Positions 22,911-34,100 of a stretch of DNA of 64,000 nucleotides are shown here, piece by piece. Positions within the stretch are counted from its first letter, which is position 1; every line of letters starts with the position of its first letter. The notes under the pieces were generated by a model. The model searched no databases and was not told where the DNA came from. It saw nothing but the letters and a program-made list of their open reading frames with translations. The position numbers and the translations under genes were made by a program. Location of the stretch: NCBI GenBank assembly GCA_030760725.1, contig JASWHV010000009.1, positions 110,247,854-110,311,853 of the forward strand, written 5' to 3'. The DNA comes from Neostapfia colusana. Lineage: Eukaryota > Streptophyta > Magnoliopsida > Poales > Poaceae.

Positions 22911-25363
22911 TGTAACACCCCAAAAATCTTGTTAAGACCCTAAATCATGTTGAGAGGGGAATTTAAAATATTTTGGACGTGTTGCATGTTTTGCAACAAT
23001 TTAAATTTAAACTGGAATTCAATTTAAATTCAAAACAGAAAAGAAATAGAAAAAGAAAAAAAGAAAACAGAAAAAAACCGGCCAGTGGGCCGAAACTCAC
23101 CAGCCGGCCCAACCAGCAACTGCGCCAGCCCGCAGCCGCGCGCGCCTCTTCCTCCCACTGACAGGCAGGGCCCGCCAGCCCTTCTTCTACCTCGCGCCCG
23201 CGCCGGGATTCTCTCACCCCGGATCAAAACCGACCCGGATTCCTGCGCATCCCAGCCGAATTCCATTCGTAGGCGACGCAAACTCGATCTAAACCACCCC
23301 GCCGCCCTCCCCCGTCTATAAAAACCCCGACCTCGTTTTGTTTTTCCCACGTGATTCGCCGATTTTACTCCGGTGAGAAACCGAGCCTTCTCCGGCGAAT
23401 TCTGGCCGATCTAAGCTCGGAAATTCCGATCTAACTCGCTGGTCTTGATCCACCGCCTCCGGGGAACCCTGCAGGTGCAGAAAACTCGGTGACTTGCGGT
23501 TCAAACACAGCGCCGACGAGCTTCGCCGTGGTTTCAATTCGGACCTCGTCGCCGACCGCCTTCCAGGACCTCCGAGCTTAAGAAAACCCCCGAGGTGAGA
23601 TCCCCGACCTCCCCTCTACCGATCTATGCCATAAGATCACCGTTCTAGGAAGAATTCTCGAAGATCCGAAAGTCTCCGGCGAAATCACCGCTTCCCGCCG
23701 CCGTGCGCCGCCGGGCAGCACCGCCCGCGCTCGATCAGAGCGACGTGGCCGCTTGTGCGCCGTCTATTTTAAATCGCACGGTAGACTTTAAATCCCCGCG
23801 TACCGGTTCGACGTTATAATCTCAGCCGTCGGTTTAAAATCGGACGGTCCACGTCAGCCCCGCGTTATAAAGACTGGAATTCTTACGTGCTACCCCCTGG
23901 GGTTCTCGGGAAATAAGAGCTAGCCCCGAAAACTTCTGATCTAGCCCCTGGAACTCCAGAAAATCATGTAAATTCATTTAAAAATCAGATTTAGCCCCTG
24001 GACTTAATAAAAATTAGGAAAAACACCTCCGATAAGTGTAGCTAGACCCCTGGAAATTCTGAAAATAATATTATAGACCCTATAATGGGGTGAGTTTATC
24101 TTTTTAGTCATGTTTAGTATTTAAATTAGGAAATTGAATATGTGGCTAGTGTTTAAAAATTAAAAAGTGGGACAAACATATTGTCATAATTAAATTAAAA
24201 CTTTCTCAGTATTTAGAAAACTTTGGAGTAAGATAAAAACATGTTTTGGGCTGAATTGATTCTGTTTAATTTATTATTCACATTTAGGGACACATTTTTA
24301 AGTAAAGAATAGTTCTTGAAAATAGGGAAAATAATTGTAAAATAGTTTACATCAGAGGAAAAGGTCTAAAATATATTAGTAAATATTTTAGATCAGAACC
24401 TATTCTGTTTAGATGATGTATCTTGTTATTTTCACAATAAAGTTCACAATTTGGCATAGGAAATAAATCTGAAAATATAGCAACTAGTAAATGATAAATG
24501 GAGTTCTAAAATCCAAAGAATTCAGTTTAGGGTTGGTAGAAATTTTGAAGACACATATGGAGAAGAAAATAACTTTCATGCATAATTGGTAGCTACAAGG
24601 TGGAGTAATTGAATATAAGGAACTTATTTAAATTGGAAACTCATATATATAGGATGTAAGTATAAATATGAACACAAAAGTAGGAATCATATACACATGA
24701 TTAAAAGTGCATGCAAGCCACAAATCAACACACCTAGAGTAACCACAACACATATAATGGTGAATGACTTTCATAAATGTGAATGTGTGGTTTGTATGAA
24801 GTAAAAGTGTGAACTATGTCTTATGATTGTTGTTTTTCTTTTGCTATGTGTGAATGGTATGATGTAGAACCTGCTCAAGAGCAAGTTATTCCTTTCCAAG
24901 ACCAGGACTACCCATTTCAAGAGCAGCAAGAAGGAGGCAAGTGTCCTTGACCACTTTGATCCTATACTAGGATGTGTAGGTAGAATTATTTGCCCACACT
25001 TGCTGAGTATCATTGGTACTCAACCTTGCATATTTGTTGGTTTATATTGCTGCTCAGGTCAAGATAATGAGGTGGTGTATAATGACCAAGACTTTGGACC
25101 CGAAGGAGGTTTCTAGGTTCATGGAGACCCCCGGGCAACGCCTGTGACGGAGCCCTCAAGAATAATATTCCGCTGCTAGTTTATTTACTTGTGATGAACT
25201 TATTATTGTCCATCGAGACATTTGCTATGTAAGACTTATTTATATTCGACAACTGGCTTGTAATAAATGATGCTTCACTATTTGTCATCACATGTATGAG
25301 AAAATGATCCTGGCATACATGTGATATTCACTCGGTTGTTCTTCGGAAAAACTGGGTGTGACA
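22911..25363 (+). repeat. Gypsy-A 5' LTR (internally deleted)
   Basis: It runs from TGTAACACCCCAAAAATCTT to GGGTGTGACA. A TATA box 'tctataaaaa' lies at 23315-23324 downstream of a GC-rich U3. Relative to the 3' LTR, about 960 bases are missing at position 24993 (between 'agaattatttgc' and 'ccacacttgctgag'). Confidence 0.93.
23315..23324 (+). promoter_or_regulatory. LTR promoter TATA box
   Basis: TCTATAAAAA in a GC-rich context, about 400 bases into the LTR. The same site is at 31583-31592 in the 3' LTR, and CTCTATAAAA recurs in the related LTRs at about 49177 (+) and 57565-57574 (-). Conservation across the family supports it. Confidence 0.7.
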
Positions 25364-25367
25364 GAAG

Positions 25368-25379
25368 TGGTATCAGAGC
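25368..25379 (+). promoter_or_regulatory. Primer-binding site, tRNA-Met type
   Basis: TGGTATCAGAGC lies four bases after the 5' LTR and is the complement expected for the 3' end of initiator tRNA-Met. Confidence 0.9.
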
Positions 25380-25581
25380 CAAGGTTGCCCGTAGGAACGT
25401 GGACCTAGGTAGAAATGGACGTATTTAAGGGCCCTACTTTCTTAAAAACTATTTTTTTAAGGTGTGTGTTGAAAAGTGTTATTTAATGAGTCACTTTCTT
25501 CATCTTACCCCAACTTCCATTCAAAATAGGATTTTTGTTTAAGAGTTTATCTAACCTAATTTTAAATTCTTTTTGTTTTAG

Positions 25582-26361
25582 ATGGTTCGCATGATTCGCA
25601 CCGCTCGCAAGTCCACAGGAGGAAGAGTTCCCGTAGTTGCCCTTGCCGAGAGAGAGGAGAGCCGTCCGGTGACGTACCTTTCCTACGGATTGGCAGTAGG
25701 AGGCTTGTTGCGCCATCTTCGACGTATGCTCGAAGCCACCGGCAATACGGGCAAGCTAATCATCCACTATAACTCCACCAGGACCATCCGTGAAAAGAGG
25801 GAAGAATGGAGTTCAGAGATGAGGATTATACACGAAAATCAGCTGCTTAAGATCCACCACTCTCCAGCTTGTCGAGCGACACATATCGATGCGGAGAAGG
25901 ATGTCACCTGGGAGGCCATCACCTGCCAGAGTCACATCTATCGTCGCCACCTGGACAGGACTGAGTACATGTATGTCCTCCAGCGTGAGAGTGGTACAAC
26001 GGAGTATAAGTACCCGCCAGTGCAGCAAGGGACTTCCCATGAGCACATAGACTTGTGCTTGGAGGATGCTGCTATGCTTAGCACTCGACTGCAGGAGTGT
26101 CGGCAAGAGCTTCAGGATGTTCGGGACACCCTGAAGGAAACGGAGGCGTTGCTGCGAGCCTGCCTGAGGGTGAGAGAAAGAGGAGATGGGAATGAACTGT
26201 GTGTCACCATGAATGATACATGGACTCCTGACTCCCCGAATCGCCGAGCGATCAGGCGTCGTCGCACTTCTCCACCAGCAGCCTCCCCACCCAAAGCGGA
26301 GTCAGAAGGCAGCCGCAATGATGAGGAAGATCCTGAGGAGCCAGCTCAAGAAAACAAGTAG
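25582..26361 (+). CDS. Gypsy-A ORF1: accessory protein with histone H3 tail-like N-terminus (259 aa)
   Basis: The intact ORF lies between primer site and gag. After removal of Met1 the protein reads V1-R2-M3-I4-R5-T6-A7-R8-K9-S10-T11-G12-G13-R14-V15-P16. Residues 6-13 are identical to histone H3 at the same numbering; R2, P16, L20 and A21 also match. K9 is the only lysine in this stretch. No histone fold follows. The middle is conserved with the minus-strand copy at 62589 (REEW, LLKIHHSPA, TWEAITCQS), and a probable coiled coil follows (QECRQELQDVRDTLKETEAL, about residues 173-192). The C-terminus has TWTPDSPNRRA, a basic run (RRRR) and an acidic tail. The start ATG directly follows AG after a T-rich tract, like a splice acceptor. 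Function unknown; see findings. Confidence 0.85.
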   Translation: MVRMIRTARKSTGGRVPVVALAEREESRPVTYLSYGLAVGGLLRHLRRMLEATGNTGKLIIHYNSTRTIREKREEWSSEMRIIHENQLLKIHHSPACRATHIDAEKDVTWEAITCQSHIYRRHLDRTEYMYVLQRESGTTEYKYPPVQQGTSHEHIDLCLEDAAMLSTRLQECRQELQDVRDTLKETEALLRACLRVRERGDGNELCVTMNDTWTPDSPNRRAIRRRRTSPPAASPPKAESEGSRNDEEDPEEPAQENK

Positions 26362-26664
26362 TGTAGAGTCCTTCCCTTAGTTAGCAAGATGTCGAATAGT
26401 CGAGTCGTTACGTTAAGTTAATGGTGTGTTAATGCTTGGTGTGTGACGTGAGTTGTGGAAGCCATGAGCAATTGTCCACAGCCTCGTCTTCAGATTGTTT
26501 TGCTTTGGTGTGTGAACCCACATGAAATAATAGTGCATTTATTTGGTGTGAGATATGAACCCTCGTAAAAGTATAACAAAGCCTCAACACTTCAAAGTAT
26601 AAACAAATGAAAGTAGTAAGATGATACTACATGCTTTCAAATTAACATTGGCTGATTCTGCCAG
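26362..26664 (+). other. Spacer between ORF1 and gag of Gypsy-A
   Basis: About 300 bases without a supported ORF. It ends 'gctgattctgccag' directly before the gag ATG, which resembles a branch-point-plus-acceptor arrangement. Confidence 0.6.
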
Positions 26665-29600
26665 ATGGCCGGAAGAGGAAAAGGACGTGCTGCCAACCCC
26701 GCCAACAACAACGATGAGGCATGCAACCCTCATCTTTCTGGAGGCCAGGACCGGGGTGGTTGCCGTGAAGGAGTTGATCCCCTCCACCAAATGCTGGAGA
26801 ATCAGAATCAGCTCATCCAGAACTTGACTCAAGTAGTGGCCAACTTGCATCAAGTTCCACCTCCACAAGCTGCACCACGCCAACCAAGGTTGAGTGAGTT
26901 TCTAGGAACTCAACCTCCAAAGTTTGCAAGTGCTGCTGAACCTCTGGAGGCAGATGATTGGCTGAAGACCATTGAAAGCAAGATGAGGATCATCCAGTGC
27001 CAAGGGTATGAGAGGGTGCTGTTTGCCTCTCATCAAGTGCATGGACCTGCTGCTGATTGGTGGACCGCCTACGTGGCCGCCCATCATGACCCTGAGAACA
27101 TCACTTGGGAAGAGTTCAAGCGTAGCTTCCGCAACCATTACATCCCAAGAGGTGAACTCAAAAACAAGAGGAAAGAATTTTTGGGGTTGCAGCAAGGTAA
27201 CATGACTGTGAGGGAATACCTCACTAAATTTACTCAACTATCCCGTTATGCCCCACGAGACATAGAGAATGATGAGCAGAAACAAGACTGTTTCGTGGAA
27301 GGACTTACCGCGGAGATGCAGTGTGCAATGTCCTCAAATGAGTATGACAGCTTCCAAAAGATGGTGGACAGAGCATTTGTGGTAGAAAGGAAGCTAAAGG
27401 CCTTGGAAAATGAGAATAAGAGGAAGGCCGGTTGGTCGCATCAAGCCTCAGGGAGCAACACTCGTCCACGTCTGATGCAGCAACCTGCAGGGCAGACAAA
27501 CCGTGCAGCGGTACCCTACTCAGCACCAAGAGGGTACAACCCGAACTACAGGCCTCCCGCAGCACCAGCACAGCCGCAACGTCAGTTTGTACAGCAGCCT
27601 CGCCCTGCATATCCACCTCGACCAGCAGTGCAAGGACCCCCAAACCAACCCCAAGACAACAAAGGCCAGGCACCTAAGGTTGGGGTGCAATGTTTTAGCT
27701 GTGGTGAAGTGGGACACTACGCCCATAAGTGCCCAAAGAAGAAGCCCGCGCAGCCACAACAGCAGAATGTAATGAGAGGACGGGTGAACCACGTCACTAT
27801 GGAGGAAGCACAAGATGCACCCGACGTGGTAGTTGGTAAGTTTCCTGCCAATTTACACCTTGCAACCCTGCTGTTTGATTCTGGTGCTACCCACTCGTTT
27901 ATTGCTCAAGGGTTTGTTAAGAAGTATGACCTAGCAACAACACAAATGAACCATATGCTAGCCGTAAACTCTCCAGGTGGAGAAATAAGGACAAGACAAG
28001 TGTGTCCCAAGGTGAAACTAGACATTAATGGGGTAGTGTTTACTGCTAACCTCATAGTGATAGATTCCCAAGGGATCGATATTATTTTGGGCATGGATTG
28101 GTTGACCAAACATAAGGGAATCATTCATTGTTCGACCAGAACGGTGGAACTAACTCACCCTAGTGGCACAAGAGTAAAGTTCATAACAATACACGAGCCT
28201 AGGAGGGACATTAAATTAAATCAAGTTGAGGTGAAAGTTGAGGAAATCAGGACTATCAGGGAATATCCAGACGTTTTTCCGGAAGAATTGCCAGGTATGC
28301 CTCCCGATCGTGAAGTGGAATTTGCCATTGAGCTAGTGCCTGGAACAGCCCCGATATACAAGAGACCTTATCGGATGGACTCCAAGCAGCTAGAAGAACT
28401 CAAGGATCATTTAAGAGAATTAACGGAGAAGGGGTATATCCGCCCTAGTTCCTCACCATGGGGAGCTCTGGTGATATTTGTGCCCAAGAAAGACGGAACC
28501 CAAAGGTTATGCGTGGATTACCGTGCTTTGAATGAGGTAACCATCAAGAACAAGTACCCATTACCTCGCATTGAAGACTTGTTTGATCAATTGAGGGGAG
28601 CTTGTGTGTTCTCGAAAATTGATCTCAGGTCGGGATACCATCAACTCAAGATAAGGCAATCTGATATTCCCAAGACAACTTTCGTATCTCGGTACGGACT
28701 GTATGAATGCACCGTCATGCCTTTCGGGCTAACTAATGCCCCGGCATACTTCATGTATCTCATGAACAAGGTATTCATGGAATATCTGGACAAATTTGTG
28801 GTGGTTTTCATAGATGACATTCTCGTCTTCTCCAAAGATGAAGAAGAACATGAGAACATCTAAGATTGGTGTTGCAGAGGCTAAGAGAACACCAACTATA
28901 CGCCAAGCTGAGTAAGTGTGAGTTTTGGCTGAAGAGAGTTCCCTTCTTAGGACATATATTCTCGGAGGGAGGAATCTCCGTAGATCCCGCCAAAATCGAG
29001 GATATCCAGAAGTGGAAGACCCCTGAAAATGTCGGGGAAGTTCGAAGCTTCTTGGGATTGGCTGGATACTATCGACGGTTTATTGAGGGATTCTCCAAGA
29101 TCTCGAGACCTCTCACCAAACTGTTGGAGAAGGGAATCACATTCACCTGGACGCCACAGTGCGAGACGAGCTTTCAGGAGCTAAAGAAGAGATTGACAAC
29201 AACCCCAGTGTTGGTTATGCCAGATATGCAGAAGAACTTCACGGTGTACTGCGATGCCTCTGGAAACGGGTTGGGATGTGTTCTCATGCAAGAAGGGCAT
29301 GTCGTGGCTTATGCATCCCGGCAGCTCCGGAAGCACGAGAAGAACTATCCTACACACGACCTAGAACTAGCCGTAGTGGTACACGCGTTAAAAATTTGGC
29401 GGCACTACTTGATGGGGAAGAGGACCAAGATATGTACGGATCATAAGAGTTTGAAGTACATTTTCACACAGCCAGATCTCAACCTCAGACAAAGGAGATG
29501 GTTAGAGCTAATCAATGACTTTGATGTGGGCATCAACTATCATCCCGGGAAAGCAAACGTCGTGGCCGATGCTTTGAGTCGGAAAGTGCAGGTCAATAAG

Positions 29601-31133
29601 TTGAGCTTGAAGGACATGCCTGCAGAATTGAAGGATGAGGTTATAAGGCTAAATCTATGCTTGGTAAATAGTGGCGAGGCCATCGCCATGGAAGTGGACT
29701 CCACACTCGAGCGAGACATACGTGAGGGACAAAAGAATGATGAGAAGATACAAGAAATCAGGCAACTCATCAAGGAAGATAAAGCTCCAGGTTTCAGAGA
29801 GGATGAACAAGGGACGGTGTGGCACGGGAAAAGAATCTGTGTGCCTGAAGTAAAGGAGATCCGTGAATTGATTTTGAAGGAGGCTCACGATTCCGACTAT
29901 TCCATTCATCCTGGGAGTACGAAGATGTACCAGGACCTCAAGGGCAGGTATTGGTGGTATGGCATGAAGCGAGATGTCACGGAACATGTTGCCCTATGTG
30001 ACAAATGTCAGTTGGTGAAAGCAGAACATCAATGACCCGCGGGATTATTGCAACCACTCAAAGTGCCTGAATGGAAATGGGAAGAAATCAGCATGGATTT
30101 CATCGTGGGATTGCCTAGGACCCAATCAGGATATGATTCGGTATGGGTCATCATTGACAGGCTAACCAAGGTAGCTCATTTCATCCCCGTGAAAGAAAGC
30201 TACAGCGGATCCAAATTGGCAGAGTTGTACATGTCAAGTATCGTGTGTTACCATGGAGTGCCAAAGAAGATTGTGTCAGACCGAGGGACACAGTTCACCT
30301 CGAGGTTTTGGCAGAAGTTGCATGAAACCATGGGAACCCATCTGAATTTTAGCTCTGCCTATCATCCCCAAACTGACGGGCAGACGGAGAGAACCAATCA
30401 GATCCTTGAAGATATGCTGAGGGCATGTGCACTCAAAAACAATCGGAGTTGGGACAAGAACTTACCGTATGCGGAGTTTTCCTATAACAACAGCTATCAA
30501 GCTAGTATGAAGATGTCACCGTTTGAAGCCTTGTACGGGAGGAAGTGCAGAACTCCCCTATTTTGGAACCAAACGGGGGAAAGTAAAGTGTTTGGTCCGG
30601 AAGTACTACAAGAAGCTGAGGCGAAGGTGAGGGAAATTCGCAACAATTTGAGGATAGCACAGACACGCCAAAAGAGCTATGTCGATGTACGAAGAAGAAA
30701 GCTCGTTTTCAACGTGGGAGACTATGTCTATCTCAAGGTGTCCCCTATCAGAGGACTTTGTCGGTTCAAGGTGAAAGTGAAGTTGTCACCTCGATACATC
30801 GGACCCTTTCAAGTTCTGGAAAGGAAAGGTGAAGTGGCGTATCAACTAGAGTTACCGGCTCGTCTATCGAATGTGCACGATGTATTCCATGTGTCATAAC
30901 TCAAGAAATGCCTGAGGACGCCTGAAGAGGTGTTACCCATGAATGAAGTAGACGTAGATGAGGATTTGTCTTATACCGAGCAACCATACAAGATTTGTGA
31001 GACAATGGAACGCCTTACGAGAAATAAAAGAATCCAGATGTGCAAGGTGCAATGGAAGCATCACTCAGAAGAAGAAGCCACCTGGGAACGGGAAGATGAA
31101 CTCAAGGCCCAATTTCCGGAATTGTTTTCTTAG
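26665..31133 (+). pseudogene. Gypsy-A gag-pol polyprotein, three disabling lesions
   Basis: Gag starts at ATG 26665; its retrotransposon-gag domain includes RVLFASHQVHGPAADWW, and the CCHC knuckle CFSCGEVGHYAHKC lies at about residue 343. The protease has LFDSGATHSFI (about 404). RT motifs are CVDYRALNEVTIKNKYPLPR, FSKIDLRSGYHQL and FIDDIL (about 715). RNase H (YCDASGNGLG, TDHKSLKYI), integrase HHCC (CDKCQLVKAEHQ), integrase core (MDFIVGLPRTQ, SDRGTQFTSRFW, YHPQTDGQTERTNQ) and a chromodomain (CKVQWKHHSEEEATWERE, 31040-31093) follow. Lesions: a 1-base deletion near 28856 shifts frame; TGA at 30033-30035 replaces CGA; TAA at 30897-30899 replaces CAA. Catalytic residues are otherwise present. 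Confidence 0.93.
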
Positions 31134-31161
31134 AACCACCAATCTCGAGGACGAGATTTCT

Positions 31162-31178
31162 TTTAAGGGGGGTAGAGC
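31162..31178 (+). promoter_or_regulatory. Polypurine tract of Gypsy-A
   Basis: TTAAGGGGGGTAGAGC lies immediately before the 3' LTR; it would prime plus-strand synthesis. The same tract in inverse orientation is at 57797-57812. Confidence 0.88.
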
Positions 31179-34100
31179 TGTAACACCCCAAAAATCTTGT
31201 TAAGACCCTAAATCATGTTGAGAGGGGAATTTAAAATTTTTTGGACGTGTTGCATGTTTTGCAACAATTTAAATTCAAACTGGAATTCAATTTAAATTCA
31301 AAACAGAAAAGAAATAGAAAAAGAAAAAAAGAAAACAGAAAAAAACCGGCCAGTGGGCCGAAACTCACCAGCCGGCCCAACCAGCAACCGCGCCAGCCCG
31401 CAGCTGCGCGCGCCTCTTCCTCCCACTGACAGGCGGGGCCCGCCAGCCCTTCTTCTACCCCGCGCCCGCGCCGGGATTCTCTCACCCCGGATCAAAACCG
31501 ACCCGGATTCCTGCGCATCCCCGCCGAATTCCGTTCGTAGGCGACGCAAACTCGATCTAAACCACCCCGCCGCCCTCCCCCGTCTATAAAAACCCCAACC
31601 TCGTTCTGTTTTTCCCACGCGATTCGCCGATTTTACTCCGGTGAGAAACCGAGCCTTCTCCGGCGAATTCTGGCTGATCTAAGCTCGGAAATTCCGATCT
31701 AACTCGCTGGTCTTGATCCACCGCCTCCGGGGAACCCTGCAGGTGCAGAAAACTCGGTGACTTGCGGTTCAAACACAGCGCCGACGAGCTTCGCCGTGGT
31801 TTCAATTCGGACCTCATCGCCGACCGCCTTCCAGGACCTCCGAGCTTAAGAAAACCCCCGAGGTGAGATCCCCGACCTCCCCTCTACCGATCTATGCCAT
31901 AAGATCACCGTTCTAGGAAGAATTCTCGAAGATCCGAAAGTCTCCGGCGAGATCACCGCTTCCCACTGCCGTGCGCCGCCGGGCTGCACCGCCCGCGCTC
32001 GATCAGAGCGACGTGGCCGCTTGTGCGCCGTCTATTTTAAATCGCATGGTAGACTTTAAATCCCCGCGTACCGGTTCGACGTTATAATCTCAGCCGTCGG
32101 TTTAAAATCGGACGGTCCACGTCAGCCCCGCGTTATAAAGACTGGAATTCTTACGCGCTACCCCCTGGGGTTCTCGGGAAATAAGAGCTAGCCCCGGAAA
32201 CTTCTGATCTAGCCCCTGGAACTCCAGAAAATCATGTAAATTCATTTAAAAATCAGATTTAGCCCCTGGACTTAATAAAAATTAGGAAAAACACCTCTGA
32301 TAAGTGTAGCTAGACCCCTGGAAATTCTGAAAATAATATTATAGACCCTGTAATGGGGTGAGTTTATCTTTTTAGTCCTGTTTAGTATTTAAATTAGGAA
32401 ATTGAATATGTGGCTAGTGTTTAAAAATTAAAAAGTGGAACAAACATATTGTCATAATTAAATTAAAAACTTTCTCAGTATTTAGAAAACTTTGGAGTAA
32501 GATAAAAACATGTTTTGGGCTGAATTGAATCTGTTTAATTTATTATTCACATTTAGGGACACATTTTTGAGTAAAGAATAGTTCTGGAAAATAATTGTAA
32601 AATAGTTTACATCAGAGGAAAAGGTCTAAAATATATTAGTAAATATTTTAGATCAGAACCTATTCTGTTTAGATGATGTGTCTTGTTATTTTCACAATAA
32701 AGTTCACAATTTGGCATAGGAAATAAATCTGAAAATATAGCAACTAGTAAATGATAAATGGAGTTCTAAAATCCAAAGAATTCAGTTTAGGGTTGGTAGA
32801 AATTTTGAAGACACATATGGAGAAGAAAATAATTTTCATGCATAATTGGTAGCTACAAGGTGGAGTAAGGAACTTATTTAAATTGGAAACTCATATATAT
32901 AGGATGTAAGTATAAATATGAACACAAAAGTAGGAATCATATACACATGATTAAAAGTGCATGCAAGCCACAAATCAACACACCTAGAGTAACCACAACA
33001 CATATAATGGTGAATGACTTTCATAAATGTGAATGTGTGGTTTGTATGAAGTAAAAGTGTGAACTATGTCTTATGATTGTTGTTTTTCTTTTGCTATGTG
33101 TGAATGGTATGATGTAGAACCTGCTCAAGAGCAAGTTATTCCTTTCCAAGACCAGGACTACCCATTTCAAGAGCAGCAAGAAGGAGGCAAGTGTCCTTGA
33201 CCACTTTGATCCTATACTAGGATGTGTAGGTAGAATTATTTGCATTGTCAATTGAAATATGAAACCCATACTAGGATGTTTCCCTAGAATTGCATTACCT
33301 TGTTTCCTTGTAGCTTGGGTTGGGATTTATTTTATCATGTCATTTATTATTATGCATATGCTTAGCCATGCTTAGAATGGGATGTTTGGGGTATGAGATC
33401 ATCAGTTTATTTTACCATACTCTTGAATGAGATATTGTGAGTTATGTAGAGGTAGGGATCAAGGCAAGTTGGATGTTTGGTTGTGTGCTGGGTGCACGAG
33501 GCTCGGGTTTGTGTTTAGTACTTGCCTGGATCCTAAGGACCGGTTCATGGAGCATGTAACCTGGCTTTACAGTGCCAAGCACATGCTGAGATGGGGCAGC
33601 TTGGCCAATTAATTAGGTATATCCCCGGCGTAGTATGGGTGTGTTGGATGGTGCGGGGAGTAGGTGTCAGCTGGACTACCATATGAACCGCAAGGCTCAA
33701 GAGGGGGCCACTGCAGCGGGGTTGGAGCCTCTTGTATGTTGTTAGGGGTGAAACCTTAGTGGGCCCACGCTCGTCGGGAATCCCTTTGTAAAGGCTTCGT
33801 AGTGATCTCCTGGCTACACACCTGGGAAGTGTGAATGTGGTTCGTAGCCACTGGCATAATGGAGGTTCTTTTAGTCCACCCGGCAATGGGGGATGAAATC
33901 ACTACATGTGGGTACAGTGGTACAAACTCTGCAGAGTCAAAACTGTCATGACAGCCGTGCTCACGGTCAAGAGCGACTTGGACTTATTCATGATTAGAGG
34001 ATTGATGGTTTTGGAAGTTGTGAATGTTAAGCGGGGAGCTTAACATTGGAAATGATGTTATGGTTATTGGATTATGATGATGGGATGGGAGATTGGGACC

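Noticed and set aside
22963..23537. Arg/Pro-rich ORFs in the Gypsy-A LTRs (also at 31231-31817)
   Set aside because: They lie in the U3/R region, occur in both LTRs and have no family resemblance.
25368..25379. A tRNA gene
   Set aside because: It is only a 12-base complement to the 3' end of tRNA-Met, the primer site. No cloverleaf is present, and I saw no tRNA gene elsewhere.
25380..25581. A conserved splice donor in the leader
   Set aside because: The best candidate in Gypsy-A (cctaggtagaaa) is not kept as a GT in Gypsy-C (cctagttagaaa), so no donor could be named.
25582..26361. ORF1 as a captured histone H3 gene
   Set aside because: Only the first 20-odd residues resemble H3. No histone fold follows, and the rest is a family-specific protein shared by three element copies.
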